Shown: piece after piece, positions 36,774-48,711 of the stretch
Layout of the letters: every line of letters begins with the position of its first letter
Position numbering within the stretch: position 1 is the first letter of the stretch
Origin: Cichorium intybus
Taxonomy: Eukaryota; Streptophyta; Magnoliopsida; Asterales; Asteraceae
Direction: 5' to 3'
Assembly: GCA_023525715.1 (NCBI GenBank)
Contig: CM042013.1
Coordinates: 73,172,994-73,236,993 of the forward strand
DNA length: 64,000 nt
Program-made: the position numbers and the translations under genes
The notes under the pieces: generated by a model
Databases searched by the model: none
What the model was told of the DNA's origin: nothing
Seen by the model: only the letters and a program-made list of their open reading frames with translations

Positions 36774-38088
36774 ATGTCTTCATCTGCAAGTTCAGAATCC
36801 ATCGATTGGAACTCCTTGGCTACAGGAGTTGACAGAACACTCGCCTACAGTTTTCACAACCGCCAATCAATTCAAAAACATAAGCGGATTCTTCCTTCTC
36901 GAACGGTCAATTGGGAGTTGACCAAGGAATCGGGAATCTTCGAACACTTACAAGATTGGCTGATGCAACAGGGATACGAGGAAGGCGAGCTCACCTATAC
37001 GTGTTGGGCAATTGAAAATGCGGTTCAAATGGAAGAACCCATTTACCGTGAGGTGTTCTTACAGTTTCTTGCAAGTTATCACTTTGATGATTAGCACCAT
37101 TGGGAATGAATACTGAGGAGATGGTCCAGTTTCGGTTGGGGAATCACAACCGGAGCTGCAGTCTGAAAGAGTTTGGGTATCGAATTGGGCTGTACATACA
37201 GGAAGAATCGAAGGCGCCGGGGTTCGGGCCGTTCCACAACCGTGCCAACTATGATGCTGACAATTCCTTTTCTCCTGTGATTACTGGAGCACCATATCAT
37301 CCACGCGGTATCACGAGAATACCGTGCGCGAGGGACTGATGCACTTACCGGCGCACCGGATGTTGCACCGGCTGATATCGACCATCTTTTGGCCTCATGC
37401 GGACGAGGAACGGGTGTTACCACGTGAGCTACATCTCATGTGGTGTTTGACACGGATGCTCCATACATGCAACATCCCCTACTTTGTCGCCAGCTACTTC
37501 AAACAATTGACGGACACGTTATTGAAATATATAGCTCTTGGCGGTGGACATTACGTGATGAGGCTGGCACAGTCTTATGGGTTAATATCCGAATACACTT
37601 CCCGTGGATTGACACTCATTCAGCTAGTCCCCTTTAGCCCACCGACCACCACTTCCCGAGATGTTATTTATGTTGACGACGGGATTACATCGGTCGATCG
37701 AGCACCCTTCCCAGTTCTCCGAGGCGAACCATCAACATCTAGGAAGCGATCGCGGGCAACCATCAGTTTGCCCCGAGGACTCTCTCCGGCCACCATGGAA
37801 TCCAGATTCTTAGCCGATGAAGTGTAGACGGTTCAGCAAGCCCTGCACACCCACAAACTAGAACACAGGGTTCAGGCAATGGCGATGCACGAGGTAGATC
37901 GGCGTACGAAGAATACACACGCACAGCTTCTTTGGCTGTCGGAATGTGTAACCAATTTCATCAAGGGGTCCCAAAATTCAATCCCAAGACCCCAGCCACC
38001 AAACCTTGAAGAAGAAGAAGACGAACCTATGGAGGAAGAGGAAGCAGATGAAGAAGAGGGAGAAGAGGATGACACCGCCCACAATTGA
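36774..38088 (+). pseudogene. Athila third ORF (ORF-1/env-like position), broken
   Basis: ATG at 36774 gives MSSSASSESIDWNSLATG and reads to a stop at 37094. The frame shifts to 37100-37339 (QFRLGNHNRSCSLKEFGYRI) and then to 37324-38088 (AHRMLHRLISTIFWPHADEE, ELHLMWCLTRML), with a TAG at 37825. The C-terminal end is strongly acidic, a run of glutamates at about residues 35-65 of the last segment. Position after pol and motifs such as SLKEFGYRIGLY match the ATHILA ORF-1-type protein, sometimes called envelope-like. No membrane segment is evident here, and the function is unknown. Two frameshifts and one stop make it non-functional. Confidence 0.75.
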
Positions 38089-39372
38089 GGGTAGTGTAAT
38101 TACTTTGTGGTTGAGTTGTTTTGTTCTATCTTAGTGTAGTTACAATTTTTTTGAACAATTAGTAGTAATTCTTAGGTTTTAATGTTCCAGTATATGAAAA
38201 ACCTTTTGGGCAGTAGGAAAAGTAATAAAAATAGGTAAATTTATGTTGACTATCTGTTTATGAGTGTTTGAAAGTGGTTGAATTTTCTGCAATTACCGCA
38301 TCGCGGCACCCTTCTAGGGCGCGACACGGTCATTTCCAATTTGACGGAACCTTCAGAACTCGTAATTACCGCGACACGCGCATTTCCATCATGCGCCGCG
38401 GTCATCCGCAACACATAAAAATTGTTTGTGTATATTATATTTTACTTCTAGCTTTCATTTGCTTGTTCTGTTTGCATTTAATATTCTTTTTGAGTTATGC
38501 ATGTAATACCAATTAGAGGAGTTGTTTCAAGCAAGTGTGGGGTCACCGTGCCCCCTCCACTTGCCTTGACCATCGGCGTGTTTCACTGTTGCGCTACAAT
38601 TCCTGAATTCTGAGTCGAGGACTTTTTGTTCGTGTTTGTGTACCTGTGACAATCAAGCAGTCTACCGTCAAAGGCGTAACTCTTTCTCCCTAGTTCTAAA
38701 AATATTTTTTATGTACAACGAGGACGTTGTATGTTTTAAGTGTGGGGTGTGGACGGTCGAAAGAGTATTTTTTTTTTGAAATTTTTGCGTGAAATGACCA
38801 GTTTTCAGAATTTTTTAGCAATTTTTCAAAATTTTAATAAAATGTAATTTTGAAACGAATAGTTTCTGAATGTTTGTAGTTGTTATCATACTATTAGTTT
38901 AGTCAAATAATTTAAGTTTTAGAAGTTAGACGATGGGAGTGTTTTAGGATTGGAATTTAGGAAGGAATTGTCAATCAGTGACATTTGTTGTTCGAGCCGG
39001 TAGGTCCGAAAAGGGTGGCCTCGAAAAAGGCATTTATGCACCCTACCACCTAAGATCGTCTGGTCTGGGATGATATTTCTGAAAGCTCGTTACACGGACA
39101 ACATCGAAAGTCATGGACAGTTCTTTAATGGCCTTTAGAATCTGAATGAGTACGTACACTTCATTGTGGACAGAAAATTTGTAATCAAGGGTTCTCTAGA
39201 AAGTCATGAATTCCAAAGAATATTCCGATTATGTTTTCACATACTATTTCACCTTAACTCCTAGGGCAATAAGCTTTGAAATTAAACGAATTCAAAAATT
39301 GTTTGAGTCTTTATTAGAATTTGTTAAAAACTCTCTTGCTTGGGGACAAGCAAGGCACAAGTGTGGGGTGTT
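38089..39372 (+). other. Athila 3' untranslated region with PPT-like words and CG pairs
   Basis: It holds two CG word pairs (38298/38321 and 38371/38393). The exact 11-mer AAGTGTGGGGT occurs at 38533, 38738 and 39359. The last is the polypurine tract just before the 3' LTR. The first copy is upstream, at 36121. No coding frame. Confidence 0.75.
39359..39372 (+). promoter_or_regulatory. Polypurine tract of the Athila element
   Basis: AAGTGTGGGGTGTT directly precedes the 3' LTR and would prime plus-strand synthesis. Confidence 0.75.
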
Positions 39373-40351
39373 TGACAACGCCTAGTAATATCAAGTATTT
39401 TAATCATTGTTGAGCCCTATTCTTAGTGAAATTATATCATATATACTGTGGTATTCTCACTTTTTGTGTCAGTGCTTGTTTCGAAAGAAATGGTATAAAC
39501 ACGGGCTAAAAGCGTACAAAATGGAAGAAGTTTGAAGATAAAGACAAATCAGTCGAATTCACACGCGCGCCGCGGGATTCACAAAGGCGCGACGCGGTGA
39601 TGAGGCGGTGGAGAAGATTCAAATGCCGATAAAATGGGGATAAACCCATACGCGCGCCGCAGAATTCACTTGTGCGCGGCGCGGTCGCTTAATTTTTGCA
39701 ACTATAAATAGAGGGTTTTAGGTCGAAAAAAGCAGCAAAGACCTGGCATAGGAACGACTCCCAAGGCTTCTTTGACTCTGAGTTTCAATTTTCAGCAACC
39801 ATAAATTGGTATTTTTATGTTTTCTCTTTTAATTTCCAATTAGTTTAGTGATTTCGGTAGATTTAGCGAGTGTCTTTGGGTGTGACAATCATTGACATTA
39901 GGTTTTAGTTTTTAAATTTGATGTTTACTGTTTTGAACCATTGGGATCTGAGTTTTTTATAATAATCATTCGGTTTATGTTAATTGCTCGGTTTTCGGTG
40001 TTTTATGCTTTTGAATGATTTTTTTGATGTTTGGATTGTGTTTGATGTTTGGAATTGAGCTTGGTTACTTCTGAATTTGAATTATACTTCTGATTTCAGC
40101 AGGTACTTAGGATTAGTTATTGGTTTAGTTAGTTGATGTTTGGATTGGATTATTTGAATTGTGATTTTTGGGATTGTCTTGGGTATAAGTCGGAAACTAG
40201 ATCATCTGGCTATAGAAGTGACACTACGGTTGGTAATCTGTTGCCTACCTTGACCACGTAACTCCTGTGGATCGACCCTGACTACCACTGTGCTAAGTGA
40301 GAGTAAGGTTATTTTACTATTTTTGACTGCATGACGACCGCTGCGATGTCA
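39373..40351 (+). repeat. 3' LTR of the Athila element
   Basis: Matches 28751-29730 along its whole length, with substitutions and a few indels. TATA box at 39703-39710. Followed by the target duplication ATGTC. Confidence 0.92.
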
Positions 40352-40368
40352 ATGTCATTCAAGAATTT

Positions 40369-42076
40369 TGTGAGAACCGAGACCTAGATTGCAAGAAGAA
40401 AGGAGGGTAATAGGAGAGGGGTATAGCAAGATAAAGAGTGCAGTGGCGAGAAGAAGGGTGTAGCTGGATATTGGCTGTCGGGAGCAAAGAGATGTACAAT
40501 GGGAGTTTTAACAATTGTTCTAGCGGGTTTGGTAAGCCTTTTGTTGTCTCTTTTGGTTCGTCTCGTCATTACAGCACCATCAAAACACCATGATAGATTA
40601 TATTTGTGATCATAACCCCATAAACATTTAGGGTGAAGTTCCATTAGTGTTTTGGGATCTCCAAGTTATGTGAAGTTCATTTAGATTTGTATGATTTCAA
40701 GTAAGACTTAGAAAGGATAATACATTATGCAACCTTTCTTTATAATCATTGTTTACGCCTTAATATGTAATTTAATGCTACTAATATGAAATTATATCAT
40801 TAAGAACTTAATGGAAAATGCAAGGATTAAGCTAAGAAAAGTGGTTGGAAGTTGTTTTGTGAAAAATGGAAGCAGAACTGCAAAAATTACCACATATACA
40901 AATTTGCTAGAAATCGAGTCTAATTCCTAGAAAGGTATAGAACATGTAAATTGGAGTTATGGTTCAAGAGATATAGTCAAAACACTGATAAGGGGTCTAA
41001 AAGTGCTTAATTGGAAAAAATACATAAAAGTGCCTTATTAAGTCCTTAATGCATCGAGAACTTGGGAATTAGATGTTTGAGCATATATGTCATGTTTAAG
41101 AAGTATTAAATAACAAGTTGATTGGAATCGAAGTATTGTTTATAAACAATATTTGTAGGAATATATGATATGTTTGATGGTTGACACTTGGATCATTTTT
41201 ATTGGCTCAGTGGTATCAGTTCAGCTACACTAACTCGTCTATTATAGTAACGGTGCATGTAACATGAATATGTGTGATGTGAATGCATGTTTATGGCCTT
41301 TCAATGGTTGAATGTGATAATGTGTTACGTTTGATGTGTATATATGCTTATTATGTTGACCATGCTTGTATATATATGTGGTATGTATGTGTTGTCCATG
41401 TCTAAATGGATGATTTCGGCAATATATGCATGTGTAAGTTATGTCCATGAAGTACTGGGGTGAAGTGGATAGGGCTGACCACGAAGTACGATGGTGAAGT
41501 GGTTTGGCTGGCTGGTCATGAAGTATCGGTGGCAGAAGTGGCCAGTGAAAAGTGGTTGGTACAACTTATGTGTCTATGAAAGTTATGTTATATGAAGTTA
41601 TGCTATGTTACGCTATGTTAAGTCACGATGTGTTGCGTTTATGTTAAGTCATGTTATGTCATTTTATCTTAAGTATGATACAATGGATGTATGTGAATAT
41701 ATGAAAGTGATACGCTAATGCATGTGATTGGTGTAATATGCGAGTACTGTGTTTCACTAAGCATTTCCACTTACCGATTGAGTTTTAATATTTCACAACT
41801 TCAAGCTCGTATCAAGTTAACTGAAGGGACCAACATGAATAACTTATTAAATTAAGTCTTCCGCTTGTGTTCTGAGTTTCATTGAAAGATGATATTGTTG
41901 CAAAATGATTTATGGAAAGTACGACATCAATTAATTAAATATTTTGTTAAGTTAAATTAATTAAGTTCTAACTGTTTTTGTGAAAAGTTCTAACACCCGT
42001 AATTGTATGAAAATATTTTATAGATTTATTTTGAGGTTTTATTACTTACTATTTTTAAAAAATTTAGGGTGTTACA
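40369..42076 (+). mobile_element. Ty3-type LTR remnant, plus orientation
   Basis: It begins TGTGAGAACC, similar to the TGTAAGAACC start of the chromovirus LTR, and ends TTTAGGGTGTTACA. Near the end are AAGTCTTCCGCTT and an AT-rich tail laid out as in the solo LTR at 24012. A GAAGTAYNGRKG-type word recurs three times near 41445-41540. The flanks AATTT and GCTCA do not match, so the left border is uncertain and it may have been truncated before the Athila insertion. Confidence 0.55.
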
Positions 42077-43033
42077 GCTCAGTAACCCAACAGGCGGGTG
42101 TGATCCTGCAGGCGCTTGCATGGTTGAGGATGAGGCATTTAAGGTAGCCCAATATGCGTGTGTAATTGATGCTTCCATGGTATGCATGTTAACTTATAAT
42201 TATTCCACACTATAATATTATGGCAACATGTTTTGATTAACCTATATTTATTATTAGGTACATACTTGTCTGTTCGAGAGATAAAAGCCTAGTCCCCAAG
42301 AGAGAGTTGATCGGCGGTAGACTAGTAATTGGCAATGGATAGAGACGGTCGATTTACCATATTTTTTAGTGTTTTGTGTGTTGAAACTGATATGCATGTG
42401 AATATTTGTTGATGTTTTTGGAACAATTTATAATGGATAATAGGATGTGTACTTTTATATGTTTTTGAACATCATATTTAACTATAATGTTAAATTGACT
42501 CAAATCTAAGGGCAATTCAAATTTACTAAAGGGTATTATTAGGTATGTTCTTGATTAACCTTCATCTTAGACTTAGACTTAGACTTAGTCTTAACTTTGA
42601 ATTTCCTTCTAGTTAATGATTCAAACTTTGTTTTCTTTGTTAGGAACGAGAATGAACGGGTTATGCGTGTGTGTCCCATATGTTGGCACCAATTGTTTTG
42701 TTTCTTTATTGTACATTCTCCATGAAACGAAATACGATTATGGTTTTGTGAATGGAATCGTCTATCCATCAACAATGATATATGTGCATGAATTCTTTTG
42801 GTAATTCGTATTCTTCTAGAACTGGCATCGGATGCACCACCTTCTTATATGTTGCTTAATACTTCTAGGTTGTAAAATAGCTTTGTAAGCATTTAATGTA
42901 GTGTTTATATCTTAGTGTGAAAGTCGCTAACGCATGACCACACGGTATGCTAGTCAATTGCAAGTTCCCACATGTATAAGTTTTTTCTCGTATGTTAACT
43001 ATACCATATTTTGTTGGTTAGTCACTTGATATC
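42077..43033. other. Spacer, possibly decayed exons
   Basis: The first 110 bases read without stops as LSNPTGGCDPAGACMVEDEA then FKVAQYACVIDASM, followed by a donor-like ATG/GTATGC. I do not recognise it. CTTAGA hexamers are reiterated at about 42566-42590. Otherwise nothing is supportable. Confidence 0.35.
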
Positions 43034-43038
43034 TATTT

Positions 43039-44331
43039 TGTTGAGCAAAGTGTGGAGCCTAATCTGAACCGGAGAAGTCCTTATGACCGAAGAGATTTAG
43101 CTGTCCGAAGCAACCCGAAATAGAGGAAAATAATTGTCAGTGCTGTTGAGGTCTGCGCCTCGAACGAATCCTCAGTTCTCAGTCAAGGAAGTTCTTCGCT
43201 CCGGTCAAACTAACTGAAGCAGATTGAAAGTGGAAGAAGATATCACAAGTAGGGTATATCTTACCCAAAATGATAGAAGTGCTTCTTCAGTAGATCAACA
43301 GAAAGGTTGGAACCGAAAAGTATCAGATCAGCTCTCTAAGGAAGGTCACACCTCGTCCGGATCATGAGATACGTCTCCCTTCGGTTGGGCATGTGAAGAA
43401 GGCAACCAGTATAAGATAACAAGATATGATAATAACCGAGGAGGTCAGCAGACAAAGAAGGTTATCAGACCAAAGATTTGTGATATAAAGTGAACTCCAT
43501 CATAATGAAAGAGCCATGTTAGCAGAAACCAATCACTAGTATCTTCAACGAACCGCAGTTCACCATGAAAGAAGTAGCTTGGGCTACGGTCACAGAAGTG
43601 AACGCATCAGCTGTAGAAGAAGGTGATACCACATTATTCTCTGAACGAAGCTTAGTTCAGACCAAATAGTTTCCTTAGGTGAAGAGTTGGCCTCTGACCA
43701 AAGTGTAGTCTGACAGAAGTGTAGGAGCTTAGTCAAACAGTTACACAGTCTCTTCCAGGGGCATGCTACTCAACTGCAGTCCAAGGAGGGTTATCCAACC
43801 AAAGAAGAAGTCTTCAGTTGTACCCTGACTTGGTATTGTCATATCGACTGTCAGAATACCTTGGGAATACGCGATGGCACAATATCAAAGTGTCAGAGTA
43901 ACATGGTATATTAGTCGCTTCATAGATTATAAAGTGACTAGGTGCTCAGGGCTAGTTTGGTTTTTCCCGCTCAAGACCTTGTGTGTTCAGTCTTCCATAT
44001 TTGCTTATATATAAATCTCATCATCCTTCACTAGGATAATATGTCAAAAAAATGTCGAGTGGCAGATAGCCAATGTTCAAGCTATGAACATTGTTAATCT
44101 TTAGTTTCTCAGTTGTAAACATTGAAGTTTATCAATGAAAATTCCATCAGTTCTCATATTGGACGTAGCTTGATTCATTGTTAAGTAAACCAGTTTATAT
44201 CCCTGAGTGTCTAAATATTCCTAGTATTTCTCTATAGTCTAGATGGTTGTCAAGATGGATCATTTGTGTGAAGTTCTTAGTCGAGATCGATTGATACTTC
44301 CATCAGAGTAATTGTGTATCGATCCCCAACA
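43039..44331 (+). mobile_element. Solo LTR, copia type, 1.3 kb
   Basis: It begins TGTTGAGCAAAG and ends GATCCCCAACA, and the target duplication TATTT flanks it exactly (43034-43038 and 44332-44336). TATATAAAT near 44003-44012 is a promoter-like box on the plus strand. The upstream part is dense in GACCGAAG, CCGAAG and AGAAG words. No PBS or coding follows, so it is a solo LTR left by recombination. Confidence 0.85.
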
Positions 44332-44336
44332 TATTT

Positions 44337-44848
<512 letters not shown>

Positions 44849-46107
44849 TGTTGGAAATAATGTCCAAATTCATTAATTGTTGGTGATATTTCTAATAATA
44901 GCAGGGTATTTTTGGGTTGCCCTCACGACCAAGTAAAGACAAACAGTGATAATAATACAGAAATAAAGTGGGAAAATATTGGTTAATTAATTTATGTCAT
45001 AATAAATTAATTAGAAACTAATTAGTAATTAATTGATAAATTAATTTGGAATTAATTTAAAGGAAATTAATTATAGGGACTGTATTGTGATTAATTAAAG
45101 GTTTAATTAACGGAAACAATTCCAGGGGGTGGGTGTAAGAAGGCTCCTTAAGTTTGGAACCCTAGGAGCCCTGCAGTATAAATAGAGGCTTAGGGATCAA
45201 ACCCTAACCTCTCTTTTTGGCCTCCTTTGAGCCGCCAATTCCCTCCCTATCCCCTTCCTCTGGTTTTGATGATTTCCTTAATCTTTCAAGGGTTTTGGAT
45301 CTTGTTCTTCAGCCTAGAGAAAGTTCTATCTATATGGTTTTCTGGTGTTCTTAGGTGTGAATCATTAGAGGGATTCTGGCTTGGGTCCTTACATCCAAAC
45401 TCAGGTATGAATTTCTAATTTATCTTTAGTTGCAGCAATTGCTATGAATTGCATGATCCTGATTATGAACCGAATGGTCCTTGCATGACTTTTGTTATGA
45501 ACTTTTGATTTGATCTTCTAAAATCTTCCGTTGCACAAACTGTTTTGTTATTTAGATCAAATCCCAACAGTGGTATCAGAGCCTCTGTTCATAGGTTGTA
45601 TGCACTTTAGATTTGATTGACTGAAATATGTTTGCATGCTTCATGTTATTTTTGAAAATTCCAAGGTATATGCTAGAATGTGTTTTGAATTTGCTTGATA
45701 TGATTATCTATTTAGGGTTTATGCTAGAAACTTGGATGAACTTGCATGCTGTTTTTCGAAAATCATAGGGTTTATGCTAGAATGATTCCTGAAATTGCAT
45801 GTAATGAATTTTATCTGGTTTAGGAACCCTAGAAACCTTAATTTCGAAATTTTGAAGGGTTTAGGAATATTCCATAGGTCTTGGCGGCTAGGGTTTCCCA
45901 ACCCTTGCTTGCCTTGTAAATTTCCTAACTTGCTTAGTTTCCTTGTTTGCCTTATTGCCTAAAATGCAACCTGGTTAATTTAAGTTATATTTAATTAATT
46001 ATTAACAAGTGTGTTAATTAAATTAATGGATAAATATTAATTTTAAAATTTAAATTAAAACAAAAACATTGGTCAAACCATGACTAGGCTCACTCGCCAT
46101 AGAGTGT
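44849..46107 (+). mobile_element. Copia-type 5' LTR, PBS and leader, interrupted
   Basis: The LTR runs 44849-45569 (TGTTGGAAATAATG...AAATCCCAACA), with a TATA box TATAAATA at 45177-45184. The primer-binding site TGGTATCAGAGCC (initiator-Met) is at 45571-45583. About 520 bp of leader follow, then the sequence is cut at 46108 by the Athila derivative. The gag-pol of this element is not in the window and may lie beyond the nested insertions. Confidence 0.85.
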
Positions 46108-47093
46108 TGACAACGCCTAGTAATATCAAGTATTTTAGTCGTTGTTGAGCCCTATTCTTGGTGAATATATATCATATATGCTGTGGTATTCTCACTTTTT
46201 GTGTCAGTGCTTGTTTGGATAGAAAAGATGTAAATAGGGGCTATAAGCGTACAAAATGGAAGAAGTTTGAAGATAAAGACAAAACAGTCGAATTAGCACG
46301 CGCGCCGCGGATATGTGCAAGGGCATGACACGCTGAGTCATGGAGGCGGTGGAGAAGATTCAAATGCCTAGAAAACGGGGATAAACCCATACGCGCGCCA
46401 CAGAATCTTAATGCGTGCGGCGCGGTCACTTATTTTTCAAAACTATAAATAGAGGGTTTTAGGTCGAAATCAGCAGCAAAGACCTGGCATTGGAACGACC
46501 CCAAGGCTTCATTGACTCTGAGTTTCAGTTTTTAGTCGACCATAATTGGTATTTATGTTTTTCTCTTTTAATTTCCAAGTAGTTTAGTAGTTTTGGTAGC
46601 TTTGGCTAGTGTTATTGGGTGTGACAACCATTGGCATTAGTTTTTAGTTTCTGAAATTTTATGTTTTCTGTTTTGGAACAAGTTGGATCTGAGTTTTTAA
46701 TAGTTAATCATTCGGTTATTGTTAATTGCTCTTTTTATCGTTTTATGCTTTTGGATGAATTTTGGATGTTTGAATGTGTTGGATGTTTTGATTTAATCTT
46801 TGTTACTGCTGATTCTGAAGTGCGTTTCTGATTTTAGTAAGTAATTAGGTTAAGTATTGGTTTTAGTTTAGTTGATGCTTGATTTGGATTTGTTGGATGT
46901 TTATGATTTCGGGATTGATTTTGGTAAAAGTCGGAAACTAGATCCTCTGGTTGTAGAGTGACACTAGAATTGGTAATCTGTTGCCTACCTTGACCACGTA
47001 ACTCCTGTGGATCGACCCTGACTACCGCTATACTAGTGTGTGTTAGGTTTATTTTACTATTTTTTTTTACCACACGACGACCTAGGCGTGTCA
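46108..47093 (+). repeat. 5' LTR of the Athila derivative (986 bp)
   Basis: Opens TGACAACGCCTAGTAATATC and closes GGCGTGTCA. TATA box at 46443-46450. Two CG word pairs lie upstream of it (46302/46325 and 46395/46417). Confidence 0.88.
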
Positions 47094-47098
47094 AATTT

Positions 47099-47116
47099 TG
47101 GCACCGTTTTCGGGGA
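47099..47116 (+). promoter_or_regulatory. Worn Asp-tRNA primer-binding site
   Basis: TGGCACCGTTTTCGGGGA, the same position relative to the LTR as in the complete element but with three mismatches to the expected site. Confidence 0.75.
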
Positions 47117-47213
47117 GTTGTGAGCTTGAGAGTAGGCGATCTGTAGGATTTAGTTTCTGATTTTTGATGTTTGATTTTAGTTTGATGATTTTTGGTATGT
47201 GTGCATCTTCATA

Positions 47214-48373
47214 ATGGACGATTACAGATACCCGGATCAGTATTATGAGTATTATGAAAATCCGGCCGACACCTATTACGAGGATGATTACTACAATGGA
47301 TCATTCGATGATAATGGATGGCAGACCGAGGAGTCATCTCAACCTGAAAAATTCTGTAACTTGGGCCCAAGTATTGGAGCTCATGGCTGACACCCACCAA
47401 GTTCAGAAGGATCAGGTGGATGCTCTTGAAAAAGTGCAAGCTTATTTAGATAGGTTACAGAAAAGCGGGAAATACCCGCCTGAACCTGAGGCGAGTGATT
47501 TTAATACCAATAATAATGTATGTGAACTTGCATCACCTGAATATGTGATGGAAGGGCATACACCTTGGGAAAGTCAAGAGACCACTGAGATGGTCGAAAC
47601 GGTTGTTGAGTGAATCCATACCATCACCAGACAATTTGGATGTTGTGGAGGAGGCTGTAAATGACAGTACAGACCCCAGCCCAACGATTCCCGGAATTGT
47701 TGAAGTTGTTGATACTATTGGGGAACGGGGTGTAGATGACAATACAACCCCCGAACCTATAATTTTTGAAAATTTTGAGTATTTTGAAAGTAAGGAACTG
47801 GTGATGGGTGAATTTATACCACCACCAAATCAAACCAGTCGCTCACTCTTGGTCCCGATCCACCTGTTGGACGATGACCAAGATGATGATGCCGACGAGT
47901 TGGTCTTTGAAAACAATAAACATGATTTTATCGCCACTCATGATCCATTCATGAATGGAAAATTAGATGTAATCAATACCATCGATGAGGACACATGGAA
48001 GCACCCCGATATGTTACCTTCCGATCCTATTCAGTTGGAAAATTTTTATTGGTACTGCAAGCCAAAATTGCAAACTGAAGATAACACGCAATATGTGAGC
48101 AACAAACAAGGTGCAAAACAACTACTGGGAGCAGCATTGGGCACACTCCATGTCAAATCCGTGATCTTGAAGAGATATAGAAGGAAGGATCGAGCTTGGA
48201 GGTTCAGAGCTACCTCCAAGTATTCGCAGGAAATCATCGGGAGATGGCAACCGGGCAGCAGCAGAAGGACCGGCAGGCCATTTGATCCAGGAAAGCTGAA
48301 GGAGCATGTGGGCAACGAAAGGACGGTGGTGACTGTGAATCAGCAAAGAAAGAGGGCATACGACCCACCGTAG
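47214..48373 (+). pseudogene. ORF of the Athila derivative, unknown product, two frameshifts
   Basis: ATG at 47214 gives MDDYRYPDQYYEYYENPADT, rich in tyrosine and acidic residues. A frameshift near 47350 leads to WAQVLELMADTHQVQKDQVD then ALEKVQAYLDRLQ, a helical, coiled-coil-like stretch. A second shift near 47600 leads to an acidic region (PIHLLDDDQDDDADELVFEN) and a basic C-terminal part (VKSVILKRYRRKDRAWRF, RWQPGSSRRTGRPFDPGKL) ending at 48373. Joined, it would be about 385 residues. There is no zinc knuckle, protease or RT motif. It occupies the place of gag-pol. I do not recognise it, and a structural or RNA-binding role is only a guess from charge. Confidence 0.6.
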
Positions 48374-48399
48374 CTGTAGAAGGAGTAACCCGTCTGGAT

Positions 48400-48438
48400 G
48401 AAGACGTTAAACTTAGCGCTTTATAGGAGGTAACCCAT
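48400..48438 (+). promoter_or_regulatory. Conserved non-coding block, second copy
   Basis: GAAGACGTTAAACTTAGCGC, then TTTATAGGAGGTAACCCA, starting 27 bases after the ORF stop. It corresponds to 36012-36050 in the complete element. Confidence 0.6.
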
Positions 48439-48611
48439 CTTCATAGGTTAGGTACTGTATTTCTTAGGAGTAATTAGGAACATATTATCATCGTCATTGC
48501 AGGTGTTATTGGTTCGAGGAAAGTGTGGGGTTATAAAAGGGAATTTTAAAAAATTGAATGCCGCGCGCGGTTTGATGTTTTGCATGCCGCGGGATTGCAG
48601 ACCAACCCGAT

Positions 48612-48711
48612 GGAATTTTAAAAAATTGAACCTTACTACTACTCTTGCTAGTTTAAGCCTAGGATGATATTCCAACCTAATTCGCTTAAACTATGGCTCT
48701 TATACCAAAAC
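48612..48711 (-). mobile_element. Chromovirus 5' leader with PBS
   Basis: On the minus strand the LTR end GGGGTGTTACA is followed by AAAC-spaced TGGTATAAGAGCCATAG (48707-48691), a one-mismatch initiator-Met primer-binding site. A leader (TTTAAGCGAATTAGG..., CCTAGGCTTAAAC) follows and breaks off at the 19-bp repeat. The LTR on its right therefore acts as a 5' LTR for this stub and as the 3' LTR for the pol at 51475-54802. Confidence 0.65.

Larger units (their letters stand above)
28751..40351 (+). mobile_element. Complete Athila-lineage Ty3 LTR retrotransposon, 11.6 kb
   Basis: LTRs lie at 28751-29730 and 39373-40351, both TGACAAYGCC...GCGATGTCA, flanked by the target duplication ATGTC (28746-28750, 40352-40356). 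The primer-binding site matches Asp tRNA, as in Athila elements. The order gag, PR-RT-RNaseH-IN, then a separate third ORF is the Athila layout. I count about 25 differences between the LTRs over their first 450 bp, so it is not a recent insertion. Coding parts carry several frameshifts and stops, although PR-RT-RNaseH stays open for 788 codons. Confidence 0.92.
46108..48560 (+). mobile_element. Non-autonomous Athila derivative, 5' part
   Basis: It has an LTR clearly related to the complete Athila element, a worn Asp-tRNA primer-binding site, one ORF unlike gag or pol, and the conserved post-integrase block (48400-48438) followed by AAGTGTGGGGT (48521-48531). Gag, protease, RT and IN are absent, so it would rely on a full Athila for movement. 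The 3' part and 3' LTR are missing. Near 48540-48630 it joins chromovirus sequence at a 19-bp repeat. Confidence 0.8.

Noticed and set aside
42566..42590. Telomere-like repeat
   Set aside because: The unit is CTTAGA, not TTTAGGG, and only four copies are present.
43039..44331. Endogenous pararetrovirus promoter region
   Set aside because: The reiterated activator-like words and TATA suggested it, but TGTTG...CAACA borders and an exact 5-bp duplication identify a solo LTR.
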